This document shows positions 14,255 to 23,377 of a stretch of DNA of 64,000 nucleotides, one piece after another. Location: NCBI RefSeq assembly GCF_019303495.1, contig NZ_JAEVFI010000027.1, forward strand, positions 3,144-67,143. The letters run 5' to 3'. Within the stretch, counting starts at the first letter, position 1; each line of letters starts with the position of its first letter. The notes beneath the pieces are model-generated. The model was not told the DNA's origin. It worked only from the letters and a program-made list of their open reading frames with translations, and did not search any database. The translations under genes and the position numbers were made by a program. This stretch comes from Streptomyces sp. JJ66. GTDB taxonomy: Bacteria; Actinomycetota; Actinomycetes; Streptomycetales; Streptomycetaceae.

Positions 14255-16969
14255 TTACGGCGTCAGCGCCATCGTGTCCCGCGTCGCGTCGTCCACGGCT
14301 TCGCGGCTGTACGCCCACGGCAGCAGCTCGCCCTCCGCCCACAGCTCCGTCTGGTCGATGTAATGCGGGTGGTACGCGTGGCCGCTGGCGCCGGTGAGGT
14401 TGATCCAGCGTGACTTGTCGAAGTCGGCGAGGTTGACGACCATCCGCATCGACGGCACCCACGTCACGTCGTAACCGCCGGCCGCGTTCCAGCCGTTGGC
14501 GTTGACCGCGTCCTTGCCGCCAGCCAGCTCCCACGGGCCACGGTTGAGCAGCCGCTGGACGAGGCCGGGGCCCTCCGTGCCGAGCGTCTGGTTCTGGAGC
14601 ATCAGGCTGTGCAGGCGGCCCCAGCTCCAGGTGTCGATGTTCTTGCCGAGCTTGGTGGTCAGCTCCCAGCGCGCGTCCTTCATGGCGCGTGCCAGCACCT
14701 CGTCGCGCCCCTGGGCGGCCGGGGATTCCAGACCGTCGGCGGGGGCGGTCCACCAGGCGTTGTCCGGGTCGTCCAGCAGGCGGCGGACGACCTCGAACCA
14801 GCGGTCGCCGCCGTCGGGCTGGGCGGTGGCGGGGCTGCGCTCGCCGCACTCGCGCACGGTACGGGCGGTGCCGTCCAGGTCCTCCAGCGGCCCGGAGTCG
14901 TCGGCGGGCCGCACGTTCAGGCACTCGCCCTCCACCCGCAGCTCCTTGGGCAGCTTCGTGCCGAAGGTGAGCGTCAGCAGGTTGCGCCAGACGCCGTTGA
15001 AGTACGCGGCGGGCGCGGACGCGGCACCCTGGGTGTAGTCCCAGCCCTCCAGCAGCTGCTGGGCCTCGCGGATGTAGGGGTCCTCGACGTCGATCTTCAT
15101 CAGGTACGGGACGAGCAGCTTGGCGATCTCACTGCTGTCGTCCAGCTGCATCTTCTGCATGTCGTCCATGGAGATCTTCCCGCCATCCTTGATCTTCGAC
15201 TGGACGAGGTCGTTGATCCGCTGGCTGCGGGTGCCGTAACTCCAGTCCTCGGTCAGCAGGTGGGGGTAGGTCTCCGGGTCGATGACGGCCTGGTTGGCGG
15301 TGACGATGTAGCCGCGCTCGGGGTTGAACTCGTACGGCAGGGCCTGCTGGTCGATGTAGCCGGTCCAGGCGTGCTCCGGGTCCCAGCCGGGAGCCGGGTA
15401 GCGGCCATCGCCCTGGCCCCGGACGGGGATCTGGCCGGGCGCCTGGTAACCGATGTTGCCCTGGGTGTCGGCGTAGATCAGGTTCTGGGACGGCACGGCG
15501 AAGTCGCGGGCGGCGGCACGGAAGGCGGGGAAGTCATCGGCCCGGTTCAGGGCGAAGACGGCGTCCATGGTCCTGGACGGGGTGAGCGCCGTCCAGCGCA
15601 GGGAGACGGCGTAGCCGTCGCCGCGGTCGGGGGCCGGTCCGGTGACCGGCGCGCTTTCGCCGACCTCGCCGAGTTCGGCGTCGCGGTCGGAGACGATCGG
15701 GCCGTTGCGCGTACTGCGTACGGTGATCTCGCGGTCCTCGCCCCCGGCGACCTTGAGCGTCTCGGTGCGCGTCTCGTACGGCACCATCTCGCCGTCGTAG
15801 AGGTACGCGCCGTCCTCGATCTTCTCCAGGTAGAGGTCGGTGACGTCGGCGCCGAGGTTCGTCATGCCCCAGGTGATGTCCTGGTTGTGGCCGATGACGA
15901 CGCCGGGCATGCCGGCGAAGGTGAAGCCAGCCACGTCGTAGGGGCACTTCTCGCTGAGGCGGGTGCAGTGCAGACCCATCTGGTACCAGACGGACGGCAG
16001 TTGCGGCGCGAGATGCGGGTCATTGGCCAGCAGCGGCTTCCCGCTGGTGGTGTACTCCCCGGAGACAACCCAGGAGTTGGAGCCGATGCCGCTGCCGTTG
16101 GGCCCCAGCAGAGCGGGCAGCGCGTCCAGCGACGCGGCGAGGCCGCCGAGCTGCGTTCGCACCTGGCCGGGGAGGCCGGGCGCGCCGGTGCCGTCGCCGG
16201 TGTCCGGCTGCGGTTCGGCGTCGGGGTCGAAGCGCTCCGTCGCCGCGTCCACGTCGCCGCCCTCGACGATGGGGCGGTTGCGGTCGTAGGGGTAGTCCGG
16301 GTACAGGTCCTCGATCTGGTCCTCGTCCAGGCGGGAGCTCATCAGCGCCCGGTCGATCTCCTGCCTGAGGTTGCCGCGCAGGTCCCAGGCCATCGCCTTG
16401 AGCCAGGCGACGGAGTCCACCGGCGTCCACGGCTCGGGCTCGTAGCCGTCGTTGACCAGGCTGAGGGCCGCGTACTCCACGGACAGCGCGGAACCGCCGT
16501 GGTCCTTCAGGTAGGCGTTGACGCCAGCCGAGTACGCCTGAAGGTGCCGCTTGGTCTCGTCGGACAGCTCGTTCTCGTACTCCTGCTCGGCGACGTCCCG
16601 CCAGCCGAGGGTGCGCAGGAAGGCGTCGGTGCGCACCTGGCTCTCGCCGAACAGCTCCGACAGGCGTCCGGCGGTGGTGTGGCGGCGTACGTCCATCTCC
16701 CAGAACCGGTCCTGGGCCTGCACGAACCCCTGCGCCATGAACAGGTCTTCGGCGCTGGCAGCGTAGACCTGCGGGATGCCGTTGGCGTCGCGCTTGACCT
16801 CGACGGTGCCGGACAGGCCCTCCAGCTTCACCGAGCCCGTGGTCTGCGGAAAGGAGTCCCGCACGGTGCCGGTGGCCCAGAAGGCGCCGCCGACCAGGCC
16901 CCCGAGCAACAGCAACACCAGAGTGATCACAACCAGGCGGGCTCGCCGGGAGCGTTTCTTTGCGGGCAT
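14255..16969 (-). CDS. penicillin acylase-family Ntn hydrolase, membrane anchored
   Basis: A 904-residue precursor. One N-terminal hydrophobic helix (LVVITLVLLLLGGLVGGAFW, 12-31) anchors or exports it. The alpha-chain region includes VYAASAEDLFMAQGFVQAQD and FWEMDVRRHTTAGRLSELFG. The processing site and nucleophile are seen as GIG-S297NSW, where autocatalytic cleavage should expose Ser297 as in penicillin G acylase (SNMW). The beta chain has WGMTNLGADVTDLYLE and a C-terminal Asn/His set. Family members cleave beta-lactam side chains, acyl-homoserine lactones or cyclic lipopeptides outside the cytoplasm; the natural substrate here is unknown. It is monocistronic. Confidence 0.9.
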   Translation of the reverse strand: MPAKKRSRRARLVVITLVLLLLGGLVGGAFWATGTVRDSFPQTTGSVKLEGLSGTVEVKRDANGIPQVYAASAEDLFMAQGFVQAQDRFWEMDVRRHTTAGRLSELFGESQVRTDAFLRTLGWRDVAEQEYENELSDETKRHLQAYSAGVNAYLKDHGGSALSVEYAALSLVNDGYEPEPWTPVDSVAWLKAMAWDLRGNLRQEIDRALMSSRLDEDQIEDLYPDYPYDRNRPIVEGGDVDAATERFDPDAEPQPDTGDGTGAPGLPGQVRTQLGGLAASLDALPALLGPNGSGIGSNSWVVSGEYTTSGKPLLANDPHLAPQLPSVWYQMGLHCTRLSEKCPYDVAGFTFAGMPGVVIGHNQDITWGMTNLGADVTDLYLEKIEDGAYLYDGEMVPYETRTETLKVAGGEDREITVRSTRNGPIVSDRDAELGEVGESAPVTGPAPDRGDGYAVSLRWTALTPSRTMDAVFALNRADDFPAFRAAARDFAVPSQNLIYADTQGNIGYQAPGQIPVRGQGDGRYPAPGWDPEHAWTGYIDQQALPYEFNPERGYIVTANQAVIDPETYPHLLTEDWSYGTRSQRINDLVQSKIKDGGKISMDDMQKMQLDDSSEIAKLLVPYLMKIDVEDPYIREAQQLLEGWDYTQGAASAPAAYFNGVWRNLLTLTFGTKLPKELRVEGECLNVRPADDSGPLEDLDGTARTVRECGERSPATAQPDGGDRWFEVVRRLLDDPDNAWWTAPADGLESPAAQGRDEVLARAMKDARWELTTKLGKNIDTWSWGRLHSLMLQNQTLGTEGPGLVQRLLNRGPWELAGGKDAVNANGWNAAGGYDVTWVPSMRMVVNLADFDKSRWINLTGASGHAYHPHYIDQTELWAEGELLPWAYSREAVDDATRDTMALTP

Positions 16970-17430
16970 CGCTGTCCTTCGAGGGGGGTGGGACGTACGG
17001 CCTAGGGGGCGGGGAACCGCGCAGGGGCAACTCTAGGCGCCCACCCCGGCGGCCCATACGGGGCGTCACGCCTGAACCGGAGCGCCCGGTTCCCGGTGAC
17101 GGCGGCGGGCGGGCGCGCGAGCGGGGTGCGGGCGGCGTCGGGCCGGTTGGGGTCCGGCGTGGGTCCGGTTGGGTCCGGCGGGGGCCGGTTGAGGGTCCGG
17201 CGGGGGGCCTCACCGGAGTGCCTCGCCCAAGGGGCGACGGATATGCGCGGCGGCGGCGTGGCGGAGCCGTCCCGGCTTGCGCCGGGCCACGCCTCAGGCG
17301 CCGGTTGTTAGACTAGGCAACGAAAATTTACGCATTCTTAGCGCCCGCGTGGGCTTGCGCGACCGCGCGTCCGGTGGCATGGCCACACGCTCCGGCGTCA
17401 CGGTGGGCTCGAAGCAGGAAGGAACAGCCC
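16970..17430 (+). other. 461-nt divergent intergenic region (acylase / antiporter)
   Basis: No credible gene. The middle (about 17150-17210) has degenerate repeats around GTCCGGCGGG and GGGTCCGGTTG. Near 17307-17340 an AT-rich patch (GTTGTTAGACTAGGC, then CGAAAATTTACGC) stands out and is the likely promoter area for the antiporter gene. A small hairpin, CCCGG/CCGGG, lies at about 17270-17286. No known riboswitch fold was recognised. Confidence 0.5.
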
Positions 17431-18984
17431 CTGACTGTCGACCGCCTCAACGAACTGATGCTCGCCTGTGCCCTCGTCCTGCTGGTCGCCGTCGTGGCGG
17501 TGCGCATCTCCAGCCGCAGCGGGCTGCCGACCCTGCTGATCTACCTGGGGATCGGCGTGGCCATGGGCAACGACGGCCTGGGTATGGAGTTCAGTGACCC
17601 CGAGCTGATGCAGGTGCTCGGCTACGCCGCGCTCGTGATGATCCTGGCCGAGGGCGGGCTCGCCACGAAATGGCGGGACATCCGTCCGGTCATGCCGGGG
17701 GCGGCGGTGCTGGCGACGGTCGGCGTGGGCGTCAGCGTGCTGGTCACCGCGGCGGCGGCACACTTCCTGGTCGGGCTGTCCTGGCAGCTGTCACTGATCC
17801 TGGGTGCGGTCGTCTCCTCCACCGACGCGGCGGCGGTGTTCTCCGTGCTGCGGACGATCCCGCTGCCCCGGCGGCTGACCGGCATGCTGGAGGCGGAGTC
17901 CGGCTTCAACGACGCCCCCGTCGTCATCCTCGTCATCGCCTTCTCCGAGCTGGCGACCCACCCCATGCCCTGGTACCAGCTGATCGGGCAGATCCTCTTC
18001 CAGCTGCTGGTGGGCATCGTGGCCGGGGTGGTCGTGGGCAAGCTGGGCGAACTGGCGCTGCGGCACGCGGCGCTCCCGGCGTCCGGGCTGTACCCGATCG
18101 CCGTGCTCGCGCTGTGCGTGCTCTCCTACGCGGCCGGTGCGCTCGCCCAGGGCAGTGGCTTCCTCGCCACCTACATCACCGGCCTGATCCTCGGCAACGC
18201 CAGGCTGCCGCACCGGCCGGCGGTGCGCGGCTTCGCCGACGGGGTGGCGTGGATCGCGCAGATCGGCATGTTCGTCCTGCTGGGCCTGCTGGTCACCCCG
18301 AGCGAGCTGGCCGCCGACTTCTGGCCCGCCATCCTCATCGGGCTCGCGCTGACCTTCGTCGCCCGGCCGCTGTCGGTCGTGCTGTGCCTGACACCGTTCC
18401 GCACCCCGTGGCGTGAGCAGACCCTGATGGCGTGGGCCGGGCTGCGCGGTGCGGTGCCCATTGTGCTGGCGACGATCCCGATGGTGGCCGGGATCGAGTC
18501 CAGCGGCCGCATCTTCAACATCGTCTTCGTGCTCGTCGTCGTGTTCACACTGGTGCAGGGGCCGACGCTGCCGCGACTGGGCCGGATGCTGCGGCTCGGC
18601 CCGGGGGACGCGGCCACCGACGTCGAGATCGAGTCGGCCCCGCTGGAGCGGCTGCGCGGGCACCTGCTGTCGGTGGCCATCCCGTCGGCCCCCTCGGCGT
18701 CGCGCATGCACGGCGTCGAGGTCAGCGAGCTGCGGCTGCCGCCGGGCGCGGCCGTCACCCTGGTGGTACGCGGCGGCAGAAGCTTCGTGCCGACGCCGAC
18801 GACGGTGCTGATGCGCGGGGACGACCTGCTGGTCGTGGCGACGGACGCGGTGCGGGACGCCACCGAGAAGCGTCTGCTGGCGGTCAGCCGGGGCGGCAAG
18901 CTGGCGGGCTGGCTCGGGCGGCGCCCGAACCCCGGGCCCCCGGGTGCGCAGGGGCCGCCGGGGCGCTCGGCACCGAGCCGGTAA
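17431..18984 (+). CDS. CPA1 cation/proton antiporter with C-terminal RCK-C domain
   Basis: A 517-residue transporter. About 12 membrane helices are visible. The core motifs are VVSSTDAAAVFSVL (near 131-144) and AESGFNDAPVVILVIAF (near 154-170), which carry the acidic ion-binding residues of CPA1 exchangers such as NhaP2/CvrA. A cytoplasmic TrkA-C (RCK-C) domain follows (about 395-490; HGVEVSELRLPPGAAVTLV). It probably exports K+ or Na+ for H+, with ligand control by RCK-C. The start appears to be CTG at 17431: AGGAAGG lies 7 bases upstream and LTVDRLNELML begins right there, with no nearer ATG or GTG fitting the family N-terminus. Confidence 0.88.
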   Translation: MTVDRLNELMLACALVLLVAVVAVRISSRSGLPTLLIYLGIGVAMGNDGLGMEFSDPELMQVLGYAALVMILAEGGLATKWRDIRPVMPGAAVLATVGVGVSVLVTAAAAHFLVGLSWQLSLILGAVVSSTDAAAVFSVLRTIPLPRRLTGMLEAESGFNDAPVVILVIAFSELATHPMPWYQLIGQILFQLLVGIVAGVVVGKLGELALRHAALPASGLYPIAVLALCVLSYAAGALAQGSGFLATYITGLILGNARLPHRPAVRGFADGVAWIAQIGMFVLLGLLVTPSELAADFWPAILIGLALTFVARPLSVVLCLTPFRTPWREQTLMAWAGLRGAVPIVLATIPMVAGIESSGRIFNIVFVLVVVFTLVQGPTLPRLGRMLRLGPGDAATDVEIESAPLERLRGHLLSVAIPSAPSASRMHGVEVSELRLPPGAAVTLVVRGGRSFVPTPTTVLMRGDDLLVVATDAVRDATEKRLLAVSRGGKLAGWLGRRPNPGPPGAQGPPGRSAPSR

Positions 18985-19262
18985 GGGCGGGCCGCAGCGC
19001 CGACGGCTTGGCGATGTGATCTTTGTGATGTGAAAGGTGTCACCGCTGGCTGGCCTGGGAATCACAGGTGGCAGAAGCCCGTTACACTCGTTATACCGAA
19101 CAGGATTTTCCAACCCTGCCTGATGCAGAGCTGGCGCCACCGGACGGCGCGAGGTGCACGACGCCCGCATGCCGACGGTGCTGCGCACCAGTGGACAGCT
19201 CTCGGTACGCACGGCCCGAATCGGGGGCGGCGCGTGCTACCAGGCGGCAGAAAGGCCCGGCC

Positions 19263-20675
19263 GTGGCGTCCAAGCCCGGCTACCGTCAGCTGTTCCGCAC
19301 CCCGGGTGCCTGGTCCTTCGTGCTGCCCGGCTTCCTGGCCCGCCAGCCCTTCGCGATGCTGACGATCGGCATCGTCCTCCTCGTGCAGCACACCACCGGC
19401 TCCTTCGGCACCGCAGGCACCGTGTCCGCCACCACCGGTGTCGCCATGGCGCTGTGCGCCCCGCAGGCCGGACGGCTGGCCGACCGGTTCGGCCAGCGAG
19501 CCGTGCTGATCCCCGGCGCGCTGGCGCACGCCGCCGCCGTCAGCCTGCTGATCGCCCTCGCGCTGGCCGACGCGCCGCTGTGGGCGCTGATGCTCACCGC
19601 GATCCCCGCCGGTGCCTCGGTGCCGCAGGTCGGGCCCATGGTCCGCGCGCGCTGGGCGCACCGGCTGGACGGCGGGCCGCTGATGCCGACGGCGGCCGCG
19701 TTCGAGTCGGTCACCGACGAGTTCACGTTCGTCGTCGGCCCGGTGCTGGCCACCGCACTGTGCACGGGCGTGCACCCGGCGGCCGGACTGGTCGCTGAGG
19801 CGGCCTTGACCGTGGCGGGCGGACTGCTCTTCGCCGCGCAGACCCGCACCGCACCGCCCGCCCACCGCGACCAGCTGGCCACCACCGGCCGTCGCGGCAC
19901 CTCGGCCCTCGCCGTGCCAGGGGTGCGGGTGCTGATCCCGGCGTTCCTGGGCATCGGCGCCGTCTTCGGCGGCATGCAGGTGTCGCTGACGGCGTTCACC
20001 CAGGCCATCGGCCAGCCCGGCGCCAACGGCCTGCTCTACGGCGTCTTCGCCAGCGGCAACATGCTCGCCGGGGTGGCCTGCGGCGTCATCGCCTGGCGTT
20101 CGGCCGCGCACCGGCGGCTGCCGGTGGCCTACGGGCTGCTCGCCCTGGTGAGCGTGCCCCTGTTCTTCGCCGCCTCGGTGGGCTCCCCGGTCCTGCTCGG
20201 CGCCGTCGGCCTGGTCGTCGGGCTGGCCATCGCTCCGGCGATGATCACCGGCTTCACGCTGGTGGAACGGCTGGTACCGGCAGGTGCCCGGACCGAGGCG
20301 TTCACCTGGCTGACCGGGTCCGTGGCACTCGGGCAGGCCGGTGCGGCGACCACCGCCGGGCAGCTGACCGACGCGTTCGGGGCCGCCGCCGGGTTCGCCG
20401 TGCCGCTCGCCGGTACCGCGCTGGCCGCGCTGGCCGTCGCCGTGCTGCGGGGGCGGCTGGTGCCGCCGCCGAGCCGTCCGGTGGCCTCGTCGCTGGGCAC
20501 CCCGGCGGACGGCTCCGCTCGGGGTGCGGCAGGCGCTCCGGCCGACGGCTCCGCACGGGGCGCGGCAGGCGCTCCGGCCGACGGCTCCGCTCGGCTGGCG
20601 CAGGGCGCTTCGGCGGGCGACGGACCGGTGATGACGCGTGGCGCCGGTCACCGTGTGCCCGTCGCGGTGGACTAA
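19263..20675 (+). CDS. MFS transporter
   Basis: A 470-residue permease with about 12 hydrophobic helices and the MFS loop-2 motif GRLADRFGQRAVL (about residue 73-85). The GTG at 19263 is chosen because ASKPGYRQLFRTPGAWSF is a typical cytoplasmic start and AAAGG lies 7 bases before it. An open frame extends 195 bases upstream but its content is not family-like. The substrate is unknown. The C-terminus past residue 413 carries a 12-residue repeat, PADGSARGAAGA, two and a half times (DNA repeat at 20502-20594). The 278-base spacer before it has no clear gene. Confidence 0.82.
   Translation: MASKPGYRQLFRTPGAWSFVLPGFLARQPFAMLTIGIVLLVQHTTGSFGTAGTVSATTGVAMALCAPQAGRLADRFGQRAVLIPGALAHAAAVSLLIALALADAPLWALMLTAIPAGASVPQVGPMVRARWAHRLDGGPLMPTAAAFESVTDEFTFVVGPVLATALCTGVHPAAGLVAEAALTVAGGLLFAAQTRTAPPAHRDQLATTGRRGTSALAVPGVRVLIPAFLGIGAVFGGMQVSLTAFTQAIGQPGANGLLYGVFASGNMLAGVACGVIAWRSAAHRRLPVAYGLLALVSVPLFFAASVGSPVLLGAVGLVVGLAIAPAMITGFTLVERLVPAGARTEAFTWLTGSVALGQAGAATTAGQLTDAFGAAAGFAVPLAGTALAALAVAVLRGRLVPPPSRPVASSLGTPADGSARGAAGAPADGSARGAAGAPADGSARLAQGASAGDGPVMTRGAGHRVPVAVD
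20502..20594 (+). repeat. 36-bp tandem repeat in the MFS gene 3' end
   Basis: Units at 20502-20537, 20538-20573 and a partial 20574-20594 share CCGGCCGACGGCTCCGC and GCGGCAGGCGCT. They keep frame and encode repeated PADGSARGAAGA in the cytoplasmic tail. The few differences are scattered substitutions, so the copies are fairly recent. Confidence 0.85.
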
Positions 20676-20741
20676 CCCGGCGGAATGCTGCACCATGGAG
20701 CGTCGTTAGCACTCCACAGGGACGAGTGCCAGGAGGAGCAA

Positions 20742-21083
20742 GTGCCGACCTATCAGTACCAGTGCACCGCGTGCGGCGAGGGCCTTGAGGCGGTGCAGAA
20801 GTTCACCGATGACTCCCTCACGGAGTGCCCGAGCTGCCAGGGCCACCTGAAGAAGGTGTTCTCCGCGGTCGGCATCGTCTTCAAGGGCTCCGGCTTCTAC
20901 CGGAACGACAGCCGGGGCTCGTCGTCCAGCAGCAGCACGGCCTCGGGCTCGGCTGGCTCATCCGGCTCGGCTGGCTCGACCGGGGCCTCCGACTCCTCCT
21001 CGAAGAGCGAGAGCAAGAGCAGCGGCTCGGGCAGCGCCAAGAGCGACTCCGCGAAGCCCGCCGCCGCCACTCCGGCCTCCTGA
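20742..21083 (+). CDS. FmdB-family zinc ribbon protein
   Basis: A 113-residue protein with an excellent AGGAGG site 5 bases before GTG. Residues 1-55 are the FmdB/CxxC_CXXC_SSSS ribbon: PTYQYQCTACGEGLEAVQKF, then CPSCQG, giving two CxxC pairs, and VGIVFKGSGFYRNDSR. The rest is low complexity, a Ser/Gly/Ala run then SSKSESKSSGSGSAKSDS. The family is named after an Amidase/formamidase regulator gene, but the function of most actinobacterial members is unknown. Confidence 0.9.
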   Translation: MPTYQYQCTACGEGLEAVQKFTDDSLTECPSCQGHLKKVFSAVGIVFKGSGFYRNDSRGSSSSSSTASGSAGSSGSAGSTGASDSSSKSESKSSGSGSAKSDSAKPAAATPAS

Positions 21084-21280
21084 CCGGGCACCTCCTTCCG
21101 GACGCGGTCCGCGCGCGCCAGCCTCACCGGCTGCACGCGGGCCGCGTTCCGCTGTGCGGGCGCGCGGGCTTGGGGCACCGTCCGGCCGCCCGGCTGGGGG
21201 CGTCGCGGCGGGCCAACTCCGGCTGAGGCGGCGCTGGGGTTCGGCCCTGTCCAGGGTGCCAGGGTTCTAGGCTGTGGCGC

Positions 21281-22120
21281 ATGGATGAACAGGTGGCACA
21301 GGCGGACATCGGCGTCATCGGCGGATCGGGGTTCTACTCATTCCTGGACGAGGTGCGCGAGGTGCGGGTGACGACGCCGTACGGCGAACCGAGCGACGCG
21401 CTGTTCCTCGGCGAACTGGCCGGACGCCGCGTGGCCTTCCTGCCCCGGCACGGACGCGATCACCGCCTGCCACCCCACAAGATCAACTACCGGGCGAACC
21501 TGTGGGCGCTGCGGTCCGTGGGCGTGCGGCGCGTACTGGGCCCGTGTGCGGTGGGCGGACTGCGGGAGAAGTACGGGCCGGGCACCCTCGTCGTCCCGGA
21601 CCAACTGGTGGACCGCACCAGGACCCGGGCCCAGTCGTTCTTCGACGGCGAGGAACGCGCCGACGGGGTACGCCCGAACGTCGTGCACGTCGCCTTCGCC
21701 GACCCGTACTGCGAGACGGGACGCGAGGCAGTGCTCAGCGCGGCGCGCGGGCGCGACTGGGAGCCGGTGGACGGCGGCACGATGGTCGTGGTGGAAGGAC
21801 CCCGGTTCTCCACTCGCGCCGAATCCCGGTGGCACGCGGCGCAGGGCTGGGCGGTCGTGGGCATGACGGGCCACCCGGAGGCCGTCCTCGCCCGGGAACT
21901 CGGGCTCTGCTACAGCTCGCTCGCCCTCGTCACCGACCTGGACGCCGGTGCGGAGACGGGCGAGGGCGTCTCCCACGCCGAGGTGCTCGCGGTGTTCCGG
22001 GAGAACCTGGTACGGGTGCGTGACGTGCTGTTCGACGCGGTAGCGGCACTGCCCGCCGAGCGCGGCTGCGCCTGCGCGGACGCGCTGAACGGGGTGGAAC
22101 TGGGGCTCGAACTGCCGTGA
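21281..22120 (+). CDS. S-methyl-5'-thioadenosine phosphorylase
   Basis: A 279-residue PNP/MTAP family enzyme. IGVIGGSGFYSF (phosphate loop, 11-22), FLPRHGRDHRLPPHKINYRA (about 52-71), VLGPCAVGGLREKYGPG (about 86-102) and VVEGPRFSTRAESRW (about 169-183) are all present. It splits MTA into adenine and methylthioribose-1-phosphate in methionine salvage. Position 88-92 reads GPCAVGG rather than the GSA/TAVGS seen in many MTAPs, so a related purine specificity cannot be excluded. The 197-base spacer upstream is featureless. Confidence 0.85.
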   Translation: MDEQVAQADIGVIGGSGFYSFLDEVREVRVTTPYGEPSDALFLGELAGRRVAFLPRHGRDHRLPPHKINYRANLWALRSVGVRRVLGPCAVGGLREKYGPGTLVVPDQLVDRTRTRAQSFFDGEERADGVRPNVVHVAFADPYCETGREAVLSAARGRDWEPVDGGTMVVVEGPRFSTRAESRWHAAQGWAVVGMTGHPEAVLARELGLCYSSLALVTDLDAGAETGEGVSHAEVLAVFRENLVRVRDVLFDAVAALPAERGCACADALNGVELGLELP

Positions 22121-22170
22121 GGTAGGGGTTGGGGATGCGGTCGCCGGGCCGGGTCGCGCGGGTCGCGGGT

Positions 22171-22217
22171 CGCGGTGGGTCGGCTCGGGTGGTGGCTTGT
22201 CGCGGTGGGTCGGCTCG
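22171..22217 (+). repeat. 17-bp exact direct repeat, 30-bp period
   Basis: CGCGGTGGGTCGGCTCG occurs at 22171-22187 and 22201-22217, inside a run of further GGGTCGGCTCG and GGGTCGCG echoes (22150-22235). It is non-coding spacer between the MTA phosphorylase and SAF-domain genes. Confidence 0.7.
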
Positions 22218-22289
22218 CGTGGGTCGGCTCGGGGTAGGCGGCGGTTGGCGCGGGGGCGCTGCATCAGGGACGCAGGCTGGGGCGCGGAG

Positions 22290-22316
22290 TTGTCCACAAG
22301 CGGTGGGTTATCCACA
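22290..22316 (+). promoter_or_regulatory. two DnaA boxes upstream of the SAF-domain gene
   Basis: TTGTCCACA (22290-22298), the preferred streptomycete DnaA box, and TTATCCACA (22308-22316), the perfect E. coli box, lie in the same orientation 18 bases start to start. They are about 93 bases before the start of the SAF-domain gene. A pair so close suggests cooperative DnaA binding and possible DnaA control of this gene. Two boxes are far too few for an oriC. Confidence 0.6.
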
Positions 22317-22408
22317 GGCTTGAGCGGGATTTCGCGATTGCGGGCACGGTGGTGTGCGTCCGGATTTTCCGGGCGGTCCGGTCCCTCCAGCCGTGAGGTG
22401 GTGCGCTC

Positions 22409-23191
22409 ATGTCTGCTCCCGCTGCTTGCGTCCGTGCCGACGAGTCTTCGTCCGCCGCTCCCCCAGGTGGTGCGTCCGCTGGCGGTACGCCACCGGGCCC
22501 GGGCGGTGCCAGCCCGCCCGGGCGACGGCACGGTGCACCCGGGCTACCGGGGTCACCGGGGTGGGAGATCGACGTGCCGCCGCCGGTGGCGGTGCCGCCG
22601 TTCGATCCAGTGCGGCGCGGCGGCACCGTGCGGCAGCGGCTGCGGTCTGTACTGCGCGGGGCGCGGCGCTCCGTGGGGGCCTCGCTGCTGCTCCTCGCGC
22701 TGGTCGTGGGGGCGCTCGGGTGGGCGGGCGGCCCCGGGCCCGCGAAAGGGGCTTCCGAGGCGGCAGGGGCGGGGCAGGACACCGGCCCGCCTACGGGTTC
22801 GGAGCAGGGGGTCACACCTGAGGCTGTAGCAGCTGCCGGACCCGGCGAGGCTTCGGCGACGGCCAGGAGCGGCCCGGTGCGGGTACCGGTGCGCATCGCG
22901 GACGCCGGAGTGGTGGGGCTGCTGAAGCCGGGTGACCGGGTGGACGTACTGGCGCCCGCTCCGGAGCCTGGCCCCGGAGCGGAGACCGGCGCGGGCGTCG
23001 GGGCCGCGCGCGTCCTGGCCCACCGTGTCACCGTCGCGCAGGTCCCCGGCCTGCGGCCAGGCGACGCTGGTGGTGGGGTTGCCTCTGACCCCGCGCAAGG
23101 GGCGCTGGTGGTGCTGTCGGTGCCGCCGGATACGGCCGCCCGCCTCGCCGGAGCCGCCGCGCACGTCCCGTTGGCGGTGGCGCTGTGGTGA
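22409..23191 (+). CDS. SAF-domain membrane protein (CpaB/RcpC-like)
   Basis: A 260-residue protein with a long Pro/Ala/Gly-rich cytoplasmic N-terminus (1-75), one membrane helix (SVGASLLLLALVVGALGWAG, about 90-109) and an extracytoplasmic SAF-like beta-clip domain (about 150-260; VRVPVRIADAGVVGLLKPGD, then VLAHRVTVAQVPG). CpaB/RcpC proteins with this fold help assemble Flp/tight-adherence pili. No pilus genes are nearby, and streptomycetes widely carry such orphan SAF proteins, so the function is open. The ATG follows GAGGTGG. Two DnaA boxes lie upstream. Confidence 0.75.
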   Translation: MSAPAACVRADESSSAAPPGGASAGGTPPGPGGASPPGRRHGAPGLPGSPGWEIDVPPPVAVPPFDPVRRGGTVRQRLRSVLRGARRSVGASLLLLALVVGALGWAGGPGPAKGASEAAGAGQDTGPPTGSEQGVTPEAVAAAGPGEASATARSGPVRVPVRIADAGVVGLLKPGDRVDVLAPAPEPGPGAETGAGVGAARVLAHRVTVAQVPGLRPGDAGGGVASDPAQGALVVLSVPPDTAARLAGAAAHVPLAVALW

Positions 23192-23377
23192 GCCGCTGGT
23201 TCGCGGTGCGGGAGCCTGCCCACAGCCCTGCGCAGGCGGCCGGCCGTACGAGGCATTCCCACGGGCCGGCCGGTGCCGGGCTCGGGCAGCGTGCCGACGC
23301 CGTGGTGCCAGAAGCGCCCCTTCCGGATCGCTGCCCAGGGCCTCGCGCTCACGCGGCCATTCGCCCGGCAGCGCGGG

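Noticed and set aside
14609..17005. 798-codon plus-strand open frame across the penicillin acylase gene
   Set aside because: The opposite strand carries the full acylase with signal anchor and SNSW nucleophile; the plus frame has no recognisable domain.
19068..19262. N-terminal 65-residue extension of the MFS protein from ATG at 19068
   Set aside because: It is not family-like, mixes Cys/Arg-rich text with leader sequence, and a better start with a ribosome site is at 19263.
22290..22316. Replication origin from DnaA boxes
   Set aside because: Only two boxes and no dnaA/dnaN neighbours, whereas streptomycete oriC has about 19 boxes.
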